Part shown: positions 26,101 to 37,833 of the stretch, piece after piece
Layout: each line of letters starts with the position of its first letter
Position numbering within the stretch: the stretch's first letter is position 1
Assembly: GCA_003339415.1 (NCBI GenBank)
Contig: PDHQ01000080.1
Location: 1-64,000 of the forward strand
Length of the DNA stretch: 64,000 nucleotides
Direction of reading: 5' to 3'
DNA from: Ophiocordyceps camponoti-saundersi (nom. inval.)
Taxonomy: Eukaryota > Ascomycota > Sordariomycetes > Hypocreales > Ophiocordycipitaceae
Position numbers and translations under genes: made by a program
Notes under the pieces: model-generated
Database searches by the model: none
Seen by the model: only the letters and a program-made list of their open reading frames with translations
What the model was told of the DNA's origin: nothing

Positions 26101-29100
26101 TATTATACTTATTTTATAGCGCGCTAAATCGCTTAAGCTTTTATAGTAATATTAGGGGCTAGGAGTAAGTTATATAAAATACGGAGGTAAGCGCTAAAAA
26201 CGAGAAATATTAGGATAAAGCTATTTAATCTAGCTATATTATTAATAGCTTTAATAGCTATCTAAAAATAATTATATTATTAATCTTAGTACTAATTTCC
26301 TATTATAAGATATTATACGCTTACTTAAAAGGGGCGTATATATATTTAACCTTATTAATCGCCTTATACGCTTTAATAGGCACTTTTTTATATATAGTGC
26401 TAAGTAGTTTCGTATTCGTACGAAACTCTAAAAAGGAAAAGTTAATCTTAGTATTATAGGAGATAATATCTAGTAAGCCTTAGTATATATAAATCTAGCA
26501 CTTATATAAGGTATTCTAAGCGTTTACCGCTAATATATTTTATATAAAAGCGGCGGCTTAAAAAGATATAGCTTTATTAATAATATATAGGACCGGCTTA
26601 CTCTTAAGGTAAAAAATATTAATAATTAGCGAGTAATCAAAGTTATAATTATTTTTAAAAAAGAATTTAAATTGCTAAGGTTTTAAGTTATATAATTAAT
26701 ATTAATAATATAAATATTAAATTAACTTAAGAGCTATAAAGGTTATATTCGAAAAACTAGCCTTTTTTAATAAGTTATAAAGCTATTATATATAGGGGTA
26801 GCTAAAATATTAGTAAAGCTATTATAACTCTTATTTTATATAATATAATATAAATTTTTATTTTAAAATATTAAAAAATAAATATCTTTATTTCTTAATA
26901 ATAGGAACTATTATACTATTATATTATACGATAATATCCCTTATATTATTATAGAAGGTATAAAGGCGGTTAGTATTTTTAAGATAGAAAAGAAATAGGG
27001 TAAAAATATCGAGAATATAATAAAGGACTTTACCGAGGGGGTTTTATATAATAATAATTCCGATTAGCTTAGTAAGTTTTAAAAAGCTAAAATAGATTAT
27101 ATTCTTAATTAGGGTTTAGTTAATAGTTATATAAGGGTATTCCCGAATATAAGCTTCTACTTATAATTTACTTATAGTTAAGATTTACGTAGCTCCTATA
27201 TTTTAGAGCTTACCTTAATATATTATATAATATATATCGGAAAGGAGGAATTATTCTATAGGAACCGCTAGGGCCTTTAGCTAATAAATATTATCGCCGG
27301 TAAGGCGGTATATATAGGCCGCTATAGTAAAAAACGAAACTATATTTTCGCTACTAATAATTTCTTTTTTAATATCGGAGTTTTCGTTATATAATTATAA
27401 AAACTAGGAATCTTATTTATTAGAACTTTTATATAATAAAAGGAATACGCTAAATTTTTCCTTTATAAGGGGGTCCTAGCTAGTTTTTTTATAATTAGTA
27501 AGGTACTACTTACGTGCGCGTTAGATATTATTTAACTTATAGTTTATAAACTAATATTTTTCCTTTTTATATACGAAGTACTTTTATATTATATAAGGTT
27601 AGAACTGGCGTTATTATAGGGAAAAATATTATATAGGGGGCGATTATCGTTAGCAGGGAGTAAAAGAAAATTATTTAAGGTTTATATAATACTTATTATA
27701 ATTAAGGTAATATTATTTAATAAAGAATTAGTTAGTAGTTTTATCTATAGCGATAGTAAGGGGGGAACGGAGGCGATTAATAAATATTTCGTATAATATA
27801 TTTTAGAATATTATAGCTAATTCGAGTTCTAGAACGCTATAATAAGCTTATACGATAGTAATAGAAAGTTACTTTTCTCCTTAATAATTAAGTTTAAAAG
27901 CTTATTAAATAAGTTAAAGTTTATTAAAAAGGGTATTAAGTAAATTTATTATAGTTTTATTAGGGTTTTCTTATCGTATAATATTAAAAAAAAAGTAGTT
28001 TAATTTATTTAGTATAACGAATAATTCGTATAAGTATTAAGATATATATCTAAAAAAGTATAAATTTTATCTTATTATTTATCTAATCTAATAAAATTTA
28101 AATAATAATCTTAAGCTTTATCTAAAAAGATATCTAGAAAAATAGCGTAAAATTAATCTTCGGTTATATTAATATAGAAATAATAGCTAATAAAAATTCT
28201 AACCTTATCGATTAGTATATTATACGGCCGCTTTATATAATTCTAATCTTTTCGCTAATTTTTAAGAAAGGCGGTAACCTTATCTAAGAAGATTAGTCTA
28301 TTTGCTACTTTTCGTATTAGTAATAGTATATAAACTCGTATAATACCTATTAAGGCTTAATTTATTAGTTCTAGGAGGGTCTAAGTTAGGGTTACTAAAG
28401 GTAGCTATATATTTAAGTTATATAAAGTAGTTAACTTTTATATATAAGTTATATAAAGTAGGGGTTTAGCTAAGATACTTTATAATAGCTATATTAAGAT
28501 ATATCTTAATTTAGGGGGCTATACTAAATATAAAGCTTATATCGTATAATCTAAAAAAGTTAGTTCGGAAAAGGGGGGGTAGTTTAGCTATATAAAAGGG
28601 GCTTCTTATAAGTTAAGGGGTAAAATATCTTCTAGTTTAGTTTTAAGGAGTCGTATAAAGCGTTTAATTAATATACCGTTTCCGATAAGCGGAACGTATC
28701 GTGCGATTATAATTTAAGTTAATTTTTTTAAGAATATACGGTAAATATTTTTTAGCTAGTAATAAGTTTATCTTTAAAGTTTTACTTAGATTATATAAAG
28801 AAGGTTATCCTTATAAAGGTTAAAGTAAATAATATTATATATTTACTAAGTAATAAATATTATTAATTTAACCTTATCGGGAGGTTATATAAAGTTAGGT
28901 TATATATCCTAATAAACTAGGTTCGTATTTTAAGTTTAGATATAAGGGTTAACTTCGCTTCCTTCTATTATTTTATTATACGAAGCTAAAGTTTTATTTA
29001 TTACCGTTATTATAGTTAATATATTTACTACTTTCTATTTAATTTTTAAGATTATAAAAGCTATATTATCGTTATTACGTTTCTAAAACGCTATTAAAAG

Positions 29101-29260
29101 TAATATCGTATAACTAGTAAAAAGTACTAGGCTAAATATAGCTTTTCGGTAAGGACTTTATTATTAGTAAATATCGTATATTACCTTAATCTTTTAGTCT
29201 TAATAATAATACTAGGCAAAAATAGCTCTTTAGTAAAAACTAATATTAAGAAATAAGGTA
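23200..29260 (-). pseudogene. copia-2 gag-pol polyprotein, RIP-inactivated
   Basis: This corresponds to the copia-1 polyprotein. The reverse transcriptase core lies at about 25080-25690 on the minus strand, with the SRLVIQGY-type block near 25545. Integrase lies at ~26360-27860 and gag at ~27970-29260. Stops at former Gln and Trp codons are numerous. Comparing it with copia-1 would allow many pre-RIP codons to be inferred, because the two copies are often mutated at different sites. Confidence 0.83.
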
Positions 29261-29378
29261 AAAGTATAAGTATTAGTTAATAGCGGGCATAGGGGCTTTT
29301 CGGTATTATATAATACTTATCTCGTTACTCTAGCTAATCTATAATTAATTAATAATAATTAATATAACTACTAATTAA

Positions 29379-29679
29379 TATTAAGTAGTCTTTATATATA
29401 CGTATAAGTAAGAGAAAATAAAGGTAACCTAAATTAAGTATAATTAGAGATAGATACTTTTCTTTTATCGTATAAGGAAGAGCGGCTATATAGCTAAATA
29501 ATACTTTATTTCTATACCCTCCTTCTTTTTATCTAAGCTACCTCCTACCTCCTAAGTTGTACGAGGTATAACTTAGGTAGTAATATATATTTCGTTAGAG
29601 GCTTCCTTATATCCGTGCTATCCTCTATATATATATCGTATAGTAGATATAAAGGGGTATAGAGAGATAATATCTAATA
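29379..29679 (-). repeat. copia-2 LTR, upstream (5') copy
   Basis: 301-base LTR followed by the TSD ATTTA and then by element L1. It is gap-free against the other LTRs, with visible differences limited to C/T and G/A. Confidence 0.95.
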
Positions 29680-30079
29680 ATTTATTTTCTTTACTCCGCC
29701 CGCCCTCTTAACTTTATCCTACCTCCCCTTATCTTTTCTAACTATTATTTACTTTAATCCGCTCCTTAATATCGATATAACAAGAATTAGTATTTAGGCC
29801 GCGGCTTTATTTTCCGCCTTTAATTCCTTTTTTAGCTTTAGCTTCTACTTTTTTTCTAAATAATTTAAGTTAAAAGTATATTAAAGCTTAAAAATATTCT
29901 CTAAAATATACTTAAATTAGTTAACTTTAATATAATCTATTATTTTTTAATTAATATTATTTAATATTTAGTTAATATTATATATTATATTATATATAAG
30001 AGTAAAAGTTTTATATTTTTAAATATATTTTTAATTAAAACTTTTATAAAAACTTTATAATAAAGTTTCTCTAAGTAAT

Positions 30080-30360
30080 AATAATAATAATAATTATTAT
30101 TATTATTATTATTATAAATATTATTATTATCGCTATTATCGCCTCTCCCGCCTTCGCTATAAACTTTATTATTATTATTATAATTATTATTATTTAAGCT
30201 AGCGCCTCCGCTTTTACGCTTTTTATTACTACCCTTACTTCCTCCTCCGCGCTTACTATTATTATTACTTTTACTTATAATCTAACTATTATATTTATTA
30301 TTACTATTATTATTATAATCGCTCCGCTCCCCCCCGCCTCTTACTTTACTTATACCGATA
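30080..30360. repeat. Triplet-rich low-complexity tract in L1
   Basis: This consists of runs of ATT/TTA triplets interspersed with CTCCGC and CCGCC words. The L3 and L4 equivalents are at ~56095-56350 and ~59995-60240 on the opposite strand, where they read as TAA/AAT runs. If those were CAA or CAG runs before RIP, this was a poly-glutamine tract of a protein read in the L3/L4 plus direction. Other frames are possible. Confidence 0.6.
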
Positions 30361-31154
30361 ATTATTTATCCGCTTAATATTCTAAAGTAAGCTAATATTA
30401 ATATATAAGATTTCTAAGAAAGAGTATTAGTAATTATAATAATAAGAGTAATATTAAAAATAGTCGCTAAAATAGCTAACTTTACTAAAGCGCTTACTTA
30501 AGGCGTTATTATTATTATATTAAGTTAGAGCTTTAATATTTATTTTATTTTTATATATTATATAAGTTAACTTAAATTTTTTCCTATTACTTATTATTAG
30601 CTATATTTAAAACTCCGCTTTATTTTACTTTACTTTATACTTACTATTAACTAGTAAGCTATTTAGCTATCCCTTTTTACTAATATCTTACGCCGCCTTT
30701 ATTATAATAGCTTATAATTTTTTCGAATATATTTATAACTTAGTTAATATTTTAAGCTTTAACTCTAACTTCGCCCTTAACTTTTAATATTACTTACCTC
30801 TTAATACTTATATTAAGCTTTAATATAATTATAATAACTAGCTAATTATAAGCTTATATACTTTATTAACTTTATATATAATTATCGCTATATAATATTA
30901 TTTACTTTAATATTTTTAATATAAGATTTTATAATTAGCTAGCTAAGTTATATATATAATATAAGAGAGGTTATAAAGCTTATTATAGATAATTTTAAAT
31001 ATATTTATTATTATTATTATATTAATATAGCTATATAACTTTTTTATTTTCCCTTTATTATAAAAGTTAAAAGGAAAAGTTAAAAAAAAAGTTAGAAATA
31101 TACTTTTTTCTAAAAATAATAAAAAGAAAGAAAGAAAGGAGGTAAAAAAGAAAA

Positions 31155-31330
31155 AAATATAGCCCCCCCCCCCTCTAATTACTAATAGATAATAAAATAG
31201 CTACCCCGCTATTTTACCCTACCCCCCCCCTTAGACTTTTCTTTCTCCGCCCCGCCTTATACCGCCTCGCCTCGCACCGCCCCGTACCGCCCCGCACCGC
31301 CCCGCGCTACGCTACGCTACGCTATACCGC
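31155..31330. repeat. Cytosine-rich minisatellite (CCGCCCCGCA-like) in L1
   Basis: This is a strikingly GC-rich island in an AT-rich region: two runs of 9 or more C, then several ~10-base repeats of the type CCGCCCCGCA and a CTACG run. The complement is guanine-rich and could form G-quadruplexes. It contains very few CpA sites left to mutate. The same tract recurs in L3 and L4. Confidence 0.85.
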
Positions 31331-32289
31331 CACGCTCCTCTTTCCGCCCTATATTTTATAAACTTTCCTTTCTCTATACTCCCCTCTTTACTTTATTTTC
31401 TTATATTATCTAAGATTACCTTTAGGTAATAAGCTTATTATATTATACCGCTATTAGCTATTATTATACTTTTATATAAGTATATAGTAAGCTTTTTCTT
31501 TTATAGTTTAAGGGTTTTATTTTACTTTAAGAGATTTTCTTTACTTAGTATATTATAAAAGCTTTAGATATTATAAAAGCTCTTAGCGTATAAATAATAA
31601 TAATAATAATTATAAGTAATTATTTTATATTTATTTTTATAATATTAAAATAAATTCGAAGCTTAAAACTTATAAACTAGAAAAATAAACTCCTTTAAAT
31701 AGTTATTTTATATAAAAAAATTAATTAATAACGCTTTTTTATTATAAAAAATAAGGAAAAAAAATACTAATATAATATAAATAGCTTTTACTTTTCGTTC
31801 TTTAGTTTCCTTAATTAGTAGAAGCTATTAAGTAAATAAGCTATATTATAAAATATAAATTTTTGAATTCCTATCTAAGCTTAATTTAAATTCCTTTATA
31901 TTATATTAAGAAATAGCTATTTTTTCCTTTTCTTTTCCTTTTTTCGAAAGGCCTAAAAGTTCTTTAGAAAGTCCCTAATCCGAAAACTTAATACTATTTA
32001 ATTTTATAGCTATATTGCTATTATAGCCGTTAAAATTAGCCGAGGTTACTTAAGAAAGCTCTCCCTAAAAGGTAATCGAAGGCGTATAGTTAAAGTTAGA
32101 TATTTTATAAGAGATTAAAGAGATTAGGCTAAAAGCGGTTAGCTTTATTATATTTTTTTTAAAAAAAGCTTTTTAAAAATACCTTTTTTATCTTTATAGC
32201 TTATTTAAAAAAGTTATATAATAGATTAAAATTATAATATATATAAGTTATAATATATAATTATAAAGTTAAAGAAAAAAAACTTAAAA

Positions 32290-32830
32290 CTTTAAAATTT
32301 TTCTAAATATAAGGAAAATAGGTAAAGGTATTTAGTAATATATTAAAAAAAGCGCCTTACGCTACTAATTCGGTTATAAACTTACTTTTCTAAAATATAC
32401 TTTTTTTATATTTATAGAATATTCTTTAATAGTAAGGTTTAAAAGTCTACTTAAAACCTTATATTACTTATAAGAAGGGGTAAGTATAAAGGGCTCTTTT
32501 ACGTTAACTAAAAAAAAATAAAGAAAAAGTAGTAAAAAAGTAGGGAAAAAATATATAGGATTCTTAATAGCTTTAGCTATATTATATTTTTTTTTCCATA
32601 ATTTTAGCTATTTTTATTTTATTTTAAATTTATTTTAAAAAGAAATAAAGATATATTTCTACTACTTATTAAAATATATTCTATAAAGCTACTATAAGAT
32701 AAAGTATTTTTTAAAGCTTTAGTAATTTAAAAAAAGATATAATATAAGTAAAAAAAGTAAAAAAAAAGAATTTTATTATAAATTAGCTTAAAAGCTTTTA
32801 TAAGAAATTTTTAATTTATTTTTTTTACTA
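32290..32830. repeat. Direct repeat, left copy (~0.5 kb) inside hAT
   Basis: This aligns with 33715-34260 at a spacing of ~1.43 kb. Shared landmarks include GCGCCTTACGCTA, AAGGTTTAAAAGT and ACTTAAAACCTTATATTA, in the same order. The copies are diverged. It could be an internal duplication or the ends of a small LTR-bearing element; no TSD was found to decide. Confidence 0.6.
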
Positions 32831-33714
32831 TTTAAAGCGTATTTATAAAATTAAGTTATAATATTAAGTAATATATATAACTTTATTTTTATTATAAAGT
32901 ATTTTTTAAATAGTTACCTTATAAGATAAAAATTATATAAAAAATCTAAAATAAAGTATATATAGTAATCTATTATATATAAGAATTTTTCTTTTATATA
33001 ATATACTTTATTATAAGTAAAATATTAGTAATTTATAATTTTTTAAATAAGCTAATAAATAGAAAATATTTTTAAAACTCTTAATTATTTTAAAAAAAAA
33101 ATCTAAAAAAATCTACTTAAAAACCTTATAATACTTGTATTTTTTAAATAATTCTATTAGAATTTTAATAAGAAAGATAAGCTTTTATTATAAATAAATT
33201 ATAATATTTTATTATAAATATTTATAATAAATTTCTCTATATATTAATTTTATATTAGTATTTTATTATTTTTAGGTTTTATATTATAATAAGGTTCTCT
33301 TACCTTTTCCGCTAATTTTCTAGCTATTTTATAAACTTTTTTCTACGCTTTTATATTTCTTTTTTATTTTTTTTCTTACTTTTTACTTATTTTTCGAGGA
33401 AAAGGCTTAGATCGCCTAGCGTATTATAACTTAATTCGCTTAATTCTTTTCTATATAGTAATAATAGCTAAAAATTATTAATATTTTTAATTATAAAAGC
33501 TTTTTTAAGGTAGCTTACCTTAATTAATTAAGGGAGGAGTAGCTCTTTAAGCTATTTCGATAAAGCTTAAAAAGGCTATAATATTAATAGATAATAATAT
33601 CTTATTCTTCTATAAAAAAGCTTTTTTAAGATATTTTTTTTATCTTTATTAAGTTAAAATTAAGAGTAATAAAGGAATTTAAAGTTAAGGTTATCTTATA
33701 AAACTAATAAGTTA

Positions 33715-34260
33715 TTAAAAACAAGGGAGACTTTAAAATTTTTTTTAAGTATAGGGAAAGTAAGTAAGGGTACTTAGTAATACGCTAGAAAAAGCGCCTT
33801 ACGCTATATATTTAATCGTAAACGTACTTTTCCGAGATATATTTTCTTTATATTTTTAAAAAAATTTTTACTAATAAGGTTTAAAAGTTTACTTAAAACC
33901 TTATATTATTTATAAAGAGGGGTAAGTATAAAGAGCTCTTTTCTATTAACTTAAGAAAAAAACTAAGAAAAAGCGGTAAAAAAAGTAAAAAAATATATAT
34001 AAGATTAATAAAAGCTTAAGCTATCTTATATGGTTTTTAAAAAGTTTTTAGCTATTTTTTATCTATTTTAAATAAATTCTTAAAATAAAGGGAAATATAT
34101 TTTTACTACTTACTAAGTTATATACCGCGTACTAAGAACCCCCCGCGGGGTAAAATACTTTTTATAACTTAAGTAATTTTAAAAAAAGTATAAGGTATAA
34201 TAAAATATAATTTAAAAATATAAAAAAAATTACTTTAGCTTAAAAAGCTTACTTATATTT
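33715..34260. repeat. Direct repeat, right copy (~0.5 kb) inside hAT
   Basis: Partner of 32290-32830. It contains a small RIP-spared CCCCCCGCGGGG stretch near 34140-34151 that is absent from the left copy. Confidence 0.6.
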
Positions 34261-34320
34261 TTTATAAAGTATATTTCTAAGTTAATATAATATTATATAA
34301 ATTAAAAAAATAATTATATA

Positions 34321-36183
34321 ATAATAATAATTCATACGCTAATATGCCTTATATAGCTTAAAACTATCTTATATATATTCTAAGAGGGGGAAAAACTAGA
34401 GGACCCGGAGTAAAACCCTCCCCTTAAGCGTTACCTTAGTTTTAGGTCGGACCCTATCCGTACCTAGCACTTTATATATTTAATAAGTTAGGTATTAATT
34501 AGTAATTTAAAAGCTAATATTTCCCCTAAAGCGGACTCCGCGGTAGTAAAAATACGCGTAAACTAAATCTAATATAAAGTCTATATAGCTTACTTACTCT
34601 TTTAGCTATTATTATTATTATAAATTAAATCCTTATATTTAATTAAAGTAGCCTTAATAATCTAATTTATTAAGGCCTTATTAATATAGCTTAAATATAT
34701 ATAGAAGTTTTATTATCTTATAATAAACCTTATAATAGCTAATTCTAAAAAATAGCTAAATTATTATAGCGGAGCTATAAATAAATACGGAGTTAGAGTT
34801 AGAGAAAGGGGTATTACTATATTTACTTTTTAGCGTTTCCGCCCTAGCTACTATTAGTTTCTAGTTAGCGCCGAAAAAGGAGGAGGGGCGGTATATATAA
34901 AGCTTTAGTTTATAAACCTTTAAAGTTAGGTAATATATATATTTTTTACTTAGTCCTATACCGCTCTTATCTTAAGGTAAAGTTTAACTTTACTTAAAGT
35001 AAAATTTTTAATAAAAAAGGTAATAATATAATTTTTTCCTATAAGCTATAAGGTAAATAAACTTACCCTTTATATATAAAGCGGTAAAGTACTTATTATA
35101 TTATAGCCTAACTATATAATATTTAGTAATATATTTAAGTTAGTAATATTTAAAATATTACTAAAGTTAGACTTTTAATATATATAATTTAGCGTTAGAA
35201 ATCTCCGCTTATATTATTATCTTTTTATTATAAATCTAGTTTATATCTACTACGCTATTAATAATAATTACTAAAAAACTCCGCTAAGTTTTAGAATAAT
35301 ATCTTTTTATATATAATTATATTACTAAAACTTTATTTAATAACTTAATCTCCTTTTAAAAGGCTTCCTTATTATTTTATTATAAAGCCTACGCTAGTAC
35401 CTTTTTTATAATAAGAGTATAACTTTTACTAATTAAATATATCTTTTTTTTAAAAATAATATAAAGTTACCTTAGATTAAACTAAAGCTTATAAATAATA
35501 TTTTAAAATATTATTATAATATTACCGCTAAGTAGTTTCTTTATTATAAAAGCTTAGCCTTATTTATAAAATTTATAATTATTTTTTATTATAGTTATTT
35601 TAAGGCTTTAAACTTAAAGCGGAGTAGCTATAAAGCTAAAGTAAATTATAAGCTATTACTTATATCGCCTAAGAACTTATTTTTCGATAATTTTTTCTAG
35701 TATTTTAGCTATAACTATAGCTTATATTAAAGAAATTCCGCTCCCTTTAAAGCTATAAAAAAAAGAAAATTATAGCTATAATAGCTAAGGAGATATTATT
35801 AACTAATAAAGTTAGAGTAAAGGGGGCACCTTTTTAAACCTTTTTAAACTCCGCTACTTATTTAATAATTACTTCTATAAAAATAAAAGCGTTATCTAAA
35901 ATAATCTTACTAATATTTACCTTAGCTTTTAATAAGGTAATAAATATAATAAACTTTTAAGTTTAAGATTATTATAATTTAAAATAAAGTTATATTTTAA
36001 GTAAAAAATTTTTGCGGTTATAATTAACTTATATAGCGTCGCCCTCCCCCTTAAAGTCGCTCCGAGCGTAGCTAGCTATCGCTATAAGGTAATAAAGGGA
36101 GCGGAGTTTATTTATAATATAAGAATAAGAAATTTATATCTACGTCGCTATAAGCGCGGAATCTATAAAATATATAAAAGTTT
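34321..36183 (-). mobile_element. Family A retroposon, full-length copy A4 (1863 bp)
   Basis: This is the cleanest family-A copy by boundary: a perfect 15-bp TSD, AAAAATAATTATATA, at 34306-34320 and 36184-36198. It starts with an AT triplet tail and the terminal GCTAATATGCCTTATATAGC motif (34339-34358), and ends at 36183 without a repeat. Internally it has the ~300-base tail-end segment and ~1.55-kb body. It is inserted in the hAT element. No protein family is recognised on either strand; a minus-strand frame near 36060-35880 has few stops. Confidence 0.88.
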
Positions 36184-36198
36184 AAAAATAATTATATA

Positions 36199-37204
36199 AA
36201 GTAGTTACTTATTTTTTAAATTTAATATATTTTATAAAAAAATATAAAAGTATATAAAAAAAGAATAAAAAAAGTAAAAGTTATATATTTTTTAAAACTA
36301 TAAGCTATATTTTTATTTTAATTTTATAGCTATTATTAGCTTTTCTATTAAATTTTTTATTTAAATAAAAAGAGTTTTTTAAAGTTAGTAATATAAATAA
36401 AATTAAATTAATAGTTATAATTTTAAGTAAAAATTTTAGAAAAAACTTTAAAAAATTTATTACTTAAAAAGATTTAATTTATATTTTTAACTTTATTATT
36501 AAAAAAGTTACTTTTATAAAAAATAAAAATTTTATCTATATCTTAGTTTATTATACTAAAAAATAACTTAGTAAGAAAAAAAGGGTAAAAAATAAAAAAT
36601 AATTTATAACTAGGGCTATAATAAGCGTACTAACTTAAGAAAAAGATATTACGTAAAGGAGACCTTTTTCTTTCTTACTAAACTTTTATATTATTTTTTT
36701 CTCTTTAATTAAGCTTTTAAAATAAATATTAGTATTTTTAGTACTTAGTATAAGGTAGTAAATAAAATATTTATTATCTTTTTTTAATAATTTTTTTAAA
36801 AATAAAAAAAAAGTATAGCTTTGTAAAATATAAAGTATAATATATTAAGTAATATAAGTTTTAAAAGCCTTTAAAATAATATTATTTAATACTTATAATA
36901 AATTCTTAAAATAACTATATTCTTTTTATAAATATTTTTATAATAATTTTAAGAGAATAGATAAAATTATAAAAAGGTAATTTTTAGCTATAATAAAACT
37001 TATTTTTTTTAAATTATTATTTACTATTATATAATTTACTAAAGTTTTTTTTTCTTATTAATATTTTTAAAAAATGTTTTTTAAAAAAGTATTATTTTTA
37101 ACTTTTTATTAAAAAATAAGTAAAATAGCTAAAATTATAAGAAAAACACTATTAAAAAGCGCTTTTAATAAGGGCCTTTTTAAGAATATAAAAAAAAATA
37201 ATTA
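36199..37204 (-). mobile_element. hAT interior, right terminal segment
   Basis: This segment is about 1 kb of AT-rich sequence between A4 and the right subterminal cluster. I see no coding motif, no repeat shared with other families and no structured site. It is presumably 5' untranslated or promoter sequence of the transposase, because the gene reads leftward. Confidence 0.5.
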
Positions 37205-37378
37205 ACGCTAGTAACTAATTTTTTAGTCTTTAGTTAGTTACTAACTAACTAAAGACTAAAAGTAACTAACTAAAATTAGTTATTATAAGGACTATAGTTA
37301 GTTAGTAACTAATTTAGTTCCTAAAAATAAGGACTTTAGTTAGTTAGTCTAGACTAACTAAAAAAAGACTAAAAAGTT
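37205..37378. repeat. Subterminal TTAGTTAG/CTAACTAA repeat cluster, hAT right end
   Basis: This is the mirror of 7182-7345, with dense overlapping TTAGTTAGT and complement motifs. It includes the self-complementary stretch TTAGTTACTAACTAA near 37232-37246 and a TCTAGACTAACTAA block also found at the left end. Confidence 0.8.
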
Positions 37379-37399
37379 ACTAACTAATTTTAAACCTTA
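37379..37399 (-). repeat. hAT right terminal inverted repeat
   Basis: Its reverse complement begins TAAGGTTTAAAATTAG and matches the left end at 19 of 21. It is followed by the 8-bp TSD TATATTAC, and then copia-0 resumes at the expected position. Confidence 0.85.
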
Positions 37400-37833
37400 T
37401 ATATTACCTTAATCTTTTAATATTAATAATAATATTAAGCTTAATAACTTTTTAATAAAAACTAATATTAAAAAAAGGTAAAAGTATTTATATTAGATAA
37501 AAGTAAGTATAAGGGCTTTTTATTATTATATAAAACTTATTTTATTACTTTTACTAATTTATAATTAACTAATATAATTACTAATTAATATTAAATAGTT
37601 TTTATTATATATATATATAGTTAAAAGAAGTAAAAAGTAACTTAAATTAATAATAATTAAAAATAAATATTTTTCTTACTTTATATAAGGAAGAGTAGCT
37701 ATATAGCTAAATAATATTTTACCCTTATACCCTTTTTTTACTCTCTAAAATATCTCTTATCTTTTAAATTATATAAAGTATAACTTAGGTGCTAATATAT
37801 ATTTTATTAAGAACTTCCTTATATCCGAGTTAT
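37400..37833 (-). mobile_element. copia-0 leader and first 245 bases of its 5' LTR
   Basis: 37400-37588 aligns with the leader of copia-1 (17207-17417); the LTR begins at 37589 with TATTAAATAG. The LTR is broken at 37833 by the LINE insertion and resumes at 45145. Joined without the duplicated target bases, the two pieces total ~302 bases, matching the 301-base LTR of the intact sisters. Confidence 0.88.

Larger units (their letters stand above)
22375..29679 (-). mobile_element. Ty1/Copia LTR retrotransposon copia-2, complete (7305 bp)
   Basis: This sister of copia-1 has 301-bp LTRs at 22375-22675 and 29379-29679 and a perfect 5-bp TSD, ATTTA (22370-22374 and 29680-29684). It is inserted in element L1 in the same orientation as copia-1, about 4.7 kb away. 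Its internal sequence aligns end to end with copia-1 at an offset of about 11960 bases; most differences are transitions with a few short length changes. It has no gross deletion and is inactive because of RIP stops. Confidence 0.95.
10030..31608 (+). mobile_element. Family L element, complete copy L1 (~6.96 kb net), split by two Copia elements
   Basis: Own segments are 10030-10417, 17724-22374 and 29685-31608, together about 6963 bases. The right end has the motif CTTAGCGTATA followed by an AT triplet tail (31590-31608). The left end has no repeat. The first junction is confirmed by the unoccupied allele: copy L2 reads straight through the equivalent site near 50325. The second is confirmed by L4 near 60600. 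There are no LTRs or inverted repeats. Strand is assigned from the tail. However, the best conserved frame in the family reads the opposite way, so coding polarity is uncertain. I do not recognise reverse transcriptase, transposase or recombinase motifs. Confidence 0.8.
29685..31608 (+). mobile_element. Family L element L1, tail-end segment
   Basis: This is the reverse complement of L3 ~54820-56710 and L4 ~58716-60600. It holds a triplet-rich low-complexity tract (30080-30360), a cytosine-rich tract (31155-31330) and the terminal CTTAGCGTATA plus AT tail. L1 rejoins across copia-2 exactly as predicted from L4, which has an intact coding-like stretch at the same site. Confidence 0.78.
31624..34305 (-). 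mobile_element. hAT interior, segment right of L1
   Basis: This is the continuation of the hAT element after the L1 insertion. The first ~450 bases on the minus strand are lysine-rich with few stops and may hold the N-terminal part of the transposase. I cannot identify a BED zinc finger with certainty. The rest (32100-34305) holds a direct repeat pair (32290-32830 and 33715-34260) and otherwise nothing recognisable. Confidence 0.55.
7161..37399 (-). mobile_element. hAT-superfamily DNA transposon, 30.2 kb as found, ~6.8 kb without inserts
   Basis: The ends are 21-bp imperfect terminal inverted repeats, TAGAGTTTAAAATTAG... on the left and the reverse complement of TAAGGTTTAAAATTAG... on the right. 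Both are consistent with a CAGGGTTT start altered by RIP. The 8-bp flanks, TATATTAT (7153-7160) and TATATTAC (37400-37407), differ by one C/T and fit the 8-bp TSD of hAT elements. Copia-0 is continuous across the site. Subterminal TAGTTAG repeats occur at both ends, and a hAT dimerisation domain is readable on the minus strand at 7795-7960. Own sequence is 7161-10029, 31624-34305 and 36199-37399. The rest is the L1 element with two Copia inserts, and A4. Confidence 0.87.

Noticed and set aside
37205..37378. CRISPR array suggested by short spaced repeats
   Set aside because: The repeats are overlapping, in both orientations and without spacers. They are subterminal repeats of a eukaryotic hAT transposon.
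7161..37399. Giant Starship-type element with cargo
   Set aside because: The 30-kb span is explained by nested insertions with their own TSDs. The ends are hAT-like with an 8-bp TSD, and no captain tyrosine recombinase was recognised.
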